Assembly (NCBI GenBank): GCA_036381195.1
Contig: DASVDH010000112.1
Coordinates: 19,298 to 83,297 of the forward strand
Origin: RSA9 sp036381195
Lineage (GTDB): Bacteria > Gemmatimonadota > Gemmatimonadetes > Longimicrobiales > RSA9
Reading direction: 5' to 3'
DNA: 64,000 nt
The stretch's first letter is position 1. Each line of letters begins with the position of its first letter. Under the pieces are notes generated by a model. It saw only the letters and a program-made list of their open reading frames with translations, made no database searches and was not told the origin of the DNA. The translations under genes and the position numbers were made by a program. Positions 61,448 to 64,000 of this stretch are shown here, one piece after another.

Positions 61448-64000
61448 TCAACGCTTCAAGCTTTGCAGCCAAGCCCGGAACATCTCCAGGTCATCATCGT
61501 CATCCTCCTCCCCCCGTTCGGCCGCCGCCCCAGTCGCCGACGACGTCTCGTGCGGCTGCACCTCCTGCGCCGCGCCCTCTTCCGCAGCGGCATCACCCTC
61601 CGGCTCCGCCTGCGCCCCGGGCCTCCAATCGAGTAGCTGCGCCAGGTACTCGCCGACCGTCGGCTCGCCCGGTACGCCCTCCGCCTCCCCCTGCCCCTGC
61701 TCCAGCCATGCGTACGGGCTCACATCCGCGGCAGGCGCACCCTCCCCGCCCGTCCACATCGCTTCCACCTCTTCCACCCGCGCTCCTCCCGCCGCGACGG
61801 GCGCGCCCCCCCTCGGCCCGACGACCTCCCAACCGGCCCCGCTCTCCTCTCCGGCCGCCTCCCCGGCAAGGCGCGCCTCCGCCTCGCGCAGCCGCGCCTC
61901 CAGCCGCGCCTCACCCGGACGCGCTGCGACGAGCTGCCGGTAAAGCCCCACCGCCCGCTCCACGAGACCCTGCGCCAGGTAGAGCTCCGCAAGCGTCTCT
62001 GTCACGACCTCCCCACCCGGCGCTTCTCCTCCTTGCTCGATGCCCGCCCCCGCCGTCCCGCTGGCGGACTCCGCCGCGGTGGCCGGTCCGCCGCCCGCCT
62101 CAGCCCCTTCTGCCGCCTGCATCGCTGCGCCCACGCCCGCGTCCTCGCCGATCGGGAAGCCGTGCGACTCGGCCGCCGCACCCGCCGGCGGGCTCGCTGC
62201 GCCCACATCGCTGGCTCCTGCCGCGGGCGCCACAGTGCCGGCAGCGCCGATTCCTGGCGCGGGTGTCACGGTGCCGGAATCGCTGACCCCTGCCCAGGGT
62301 GTCGCGGTGGCGGCATCGGTGACTCCTGCCCAGGGTGTCGCGGTGGCGGCATCGCCGACTTCCGCCCCGGGGATTGCGGTGCCGGCGTCGCCCACTTCCG
62401 CCCCGGGGGTTGCGCCGCTGGCATCGCCAACTCCTGCCCCGGGCGTTGCAGCGCTGGCTTCGCCGGCTTCCGCCCTGAGGGTTGCGGCGGTGGCACCGCC
62501 GGCTTCCGCTCCGGGTGTGGCGACGCTGGCATCGCCGGCTCCTGCCGCCGGGCTCCAGGGATCGCTGGTCCCCTCCACATCCGCTGCCACGGCGCTTCCG
62601 GCCGCCTCCGCCCACGCCGCGGCTGCGCTCTCCTCCGCCACCACCGGCTCGACGCCGGCGCGGTCCGGCTCCACGGCCGCCCCTTCGAGGTCCGGCGTCC
62701 GATCCTCCGCGGGCTCCGCTGCGAGCGGCGAGGCCTCGGCCCCCTCTCGCGGACCCGCCTGCACGCCATCCGCGTACTCCGCACCCGCAGGCGCGTCCTC
62801 CTCGCCCCCTCTACCGCTCCCCGCGTCGGGCTCCGCCGCCTCGGACCCGACCGCTGCCGGCTCCCCCTGCACCTCCTCCTCCGCCAGCGGCGTCCAGGCC
62901 TCCAGCGGGATCGCCGCCGACTCGGGGTCCAGGTACTCATCCTCGAATAGCAGCGAGTGGCTGCCCGGCGGCAGATCGGTCAGGGCGCCGACCTCGATGT
63001 CCAGTTCCTCGAAGGCCTGGTCGTCCGGCCCCGCGCCCGCAGCGGGTGAGGTCTCCGCGCCGGCGTCTCCCCGGGCCTCCTGATGCTCCTCTCCCGTGGC
63101 ATCCGCGGCCGCGCCTTGCGCGGCCGCGAACGCCTCCGGCTCCGCAGTGGCCGCCTCGGCCGGCGCCGCGCCGCTCGCCTCGCCCGGAACTGCGGGTGGC
63201 CCTGCATCACGCGCCTCGACCGCCGCCGCCTCCGCCGCCCCGGCCTCCCACGCACCGGGCCCCGGCTCCGCCGCCGGGAGCGCCTCGTCCGCGGCCGACG
63301 ACGGCGCGGCCGCCCCGGCCGGATCCGCGCCGCCCTGCACGGCCGCCGCACCCGACGGCATGTGTTCGGCGGCCCCGGCGGGACCGTGTCCGCCTGCCGC
63401 CTCGACCTGCCCCGCCGTCCCGGCCTCCCCGGCCGTCTCGGCTTCCTCCGCCCTGTCGGCCTCCCCCGCCGCGTCGACGGCGACCGCTGCGGCGGTCGCC
63501 GTGCCTGCCGTCGTGGCGAATCGCTCTGCGAGCATCACGTCGCGAGACTTCTCCGCCTCCTCGCGAGGCTTCTCCGCCTCCTCCTGGGCGGCCTCCTCTA
63601 TCGCAGCGCTCGCCGCATCGGCTGCCGCGGCGCGCGCGGCATCTTCTTCATCAGCGCGCGGTTCCGCCCCGCCGGCGCTCGCCGCCACAGTCCCGTCCGC
63701 CTCGGCATACGGCGCCGCCGCGGATTGGTCCCCCCCGACCGCCGCCGGGCCGGCGACGATGCGATCCTCCGATCCGGCGGCGCCCTCCGCCGGCCGCAGC
63801 GCCTCGGCGATCTCGCGGATGGTCGCCTCCAGCTCGGCGCTCGATGGGTCTCTGGCGTAGAGCTGTTCGTAGTAGCCGAGCGCCTCCCGTAGCCGCCCCG
63901 CCCGCCGCGCCAGGTCCCCGAGCGCGCGCAGCGCCACGAGGTTCTCCGGATCCAGGCGCAGCACGCGCCGGAACGCCGCCTCCGCATCGCTCTCGAGGCC
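61448..64000 (-). CDS. TPR protein with long low-complexity centre, N-terminus outside the window
   Basis: 850 residues are visible and the frame remains open at the right edge. TPR-like helices occur at the start (SDAEAAFRRVLRLDPENLVALRALGDLA, LREALGYYEQLYARDPSSAEL) and near the end (TETLAELYLAQGLVERAVGLYRQLV, GEARLEARLREAEARL). Between them about 550 residues are Ala, Glu, Gly and Pro-rich and include ten 12-residue repeats. It ends with acidic residues and LEMFRAWLQSLKR. No signal peptide can be judged. The overall layout recalls scaffolding TPR proteins such as FimV, but I cannot name a family. Confidence 0.8.
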   Translation of the reverse strand, partial: GLESDAEAAFRRVLRLDPENLVALRALGDLARRAGRLREALGYYEQLYARDPSSAELEATIREIAEALRPAEGAAGSEDRIVAGPAAVGGDQSAAAPYAEADGTVAASAGGAEPRADEEDAARAAAADAASAAIEEAAQEEAEKPREEAEKSRDVMLAERFATTAGTATAAAVAVDAAGEADRAEEAETAGEAGTAGQVEAAGGHGPAGAAEHMPSGAAAVQGGADPAGAAAPSSAADEALPAAEPGPGAWEAGAAEAAAVEARDAGPPAVPGEASGAAPAEAATAEPEAFAAAQGAAADATGEEHQEARGDAGAETSPAAGAGPDDQAFEELDIEVGALTDLPPGSHSLLFEDEYLDPESAAIPLEAWTPLAEEEVQGEPAAVGSEAAEPDAGSGRGGEEDAPAGAEYADGVQAGPREGAEASPLAAEPAEDRTPDLEGAAVEPDRAGVEPVVAEESAAAAWAEAAGSAVAADVEGTSDPWSPAAGAGDASVATPGAEAGGATAATLRAEAGEASAATPGAGVGDASGATPGAEVGDAGTAIPGAEVGDAATATPWAGVTDAATATPWAGVSDSGTVTPAPGIGAAGTVAPAAGASDVGAASPPAGAAAESHGFPIGEDAGVGAAMQAAEGAEAGGGPATAAESASGTAGAGIEQGGEAPGGEVVTETLAELYLAQGLVERAVGLYRQLVAARPGEARLEARLREAEARLAGEAAGEESGAGWEVVGPRGGAPVAAGGARVEEVEAMWTGGEGAPAADVSPYAWLEQGQGEAEGVPGEPTVGEYLAQLLDWRPGAQAEPEGDAAAEEGAAQEVQPHETSSATGAAAERGEEDDDDDLEMFRAWLQSLKR
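62174..62533. repeat. Ten tandem 36-bp repeats in the TPR protein gene
   Basis: Ten units of exactly 36 bases encode 12-residue repeats of the type DA(S/A/G)xATPxAxxG. Units 6 and 7 are nearly identical (DAATATPWAGV), while the outer units have diverged. The length and phase keep the reading frame. The array lies in the disordered centre of the protein and is likely to vary in copy number. Confidence 0.85.

Noticed and set aside
61460..64000. Long open frames on the plus strand opposite the TPR protein gene.
   Set aside because: They arise from the periodic, stop-poor GC-rich sequence. The minus frame shows TPR motifs, repeats in phase and a coupled aroQ gene; the plus frames show no family features.

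Overview
The window is about 70% G+C with very short spacers. It holds 58 protein genes that I can support, 57 of them on the minus strand; the exception is a small hypothetical gene at 28503-29024. I found no rRNA, tRNA, insertion sequence, phage gene or CRISPR array. LolA, Lnt and a beta-barrel-like exported protein point to a diderm bacterium. A Minf_1886-family protein, very high G+C, Ala/Gly/Pro-rich protein extensions and many GTG starts that overlap the previous stop fit a member of Gemmatimonadota or a close relative. That placement is inference, because no phylogenetic marker was compared.

Layout, read from the right edge in the direction of transcription. 64000-46800: a TPR protein (start outside the window), aroQ, accB, accC, comB, ftsK, lolA, rimO, hemL, a SpoIID-domain lipoprotein, a beta-barrel-like protein, a Gfo/Idh/MocA oxidoreductase and lnt. 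This block covers fatty-acid precursor supply, envelope lipoprotein maturation and trafficking, chromosome segregation and tetrapyrrole synthesis. 46799-39133: a repeat-rich spacer, then rpmE behind its own promoter and a terminator-like leader, prfA, prmC, a YlbF-family gene, a CDP-alcohol phosphatidyltransferase, myo-inositol-phosphate synthase, tmk and an S41 protease. The phosphatidyltransferase/inositol pair suggests inositol phospholipid synthesis. 39113-30469: a TauE-like permease, a DUF2064 protein, a carboxymuconolactone-decarboxylase-like protein, obg, dprA, hemW, hrcA and dnaJ. 30064-18287: prmA, the lone plus-strand gene, a HIT protein, yqeY, mutS2, dnaG, a zinc-ribbon coiled-coil protein, recJ, rsmD, coaD and pta. 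18196-14786: a partner-switching module (STAS protein, RsbW-like ATPase, GAF-SpoIIE phosphatase) followed by rsmA. 14712-8098: an MFS transporter, rex, arginine deiminase, a DEDDh exonuclease, an MBL-fold hydrolase and an FAD-dependent reductase. 7991-1: thiolase, a CPBP protease, 3-hydroxybutyryl-CoA dehydrogenase, an atypical acyl-CoA dehydrogenase, leucine dehydrogenase, glyA, a Minf_1886 protein and the start of a GH15-like gene.

Regulation that can be read directly: a perfect Rex operator sits over the predicted start of transcription of rex and ahead of arginine deiminase; promoter-like boxes precede prmA, hrcA and rpmE; rho-independent terminators follow the zinc-ribbon gene and thiolase. 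A terminator-like hairpin immediately before rpmE looks like a leader, and a 13-bp hairpin precedes lolA.

Most of the window is ordinary housekeeping chromosome. The unusual items are the probable rpmE leader, a 76-residue in-frame insertion in the radical-SAM region of RimO, the acyl-CoA dehydrogenase that lacks both known catalytic glutamates, the inositol-lipid gene pair, the Rex-linked orphan arginine deiminase, and several short repeat arrays. I did not find a clear, wholly new multi-gene system.
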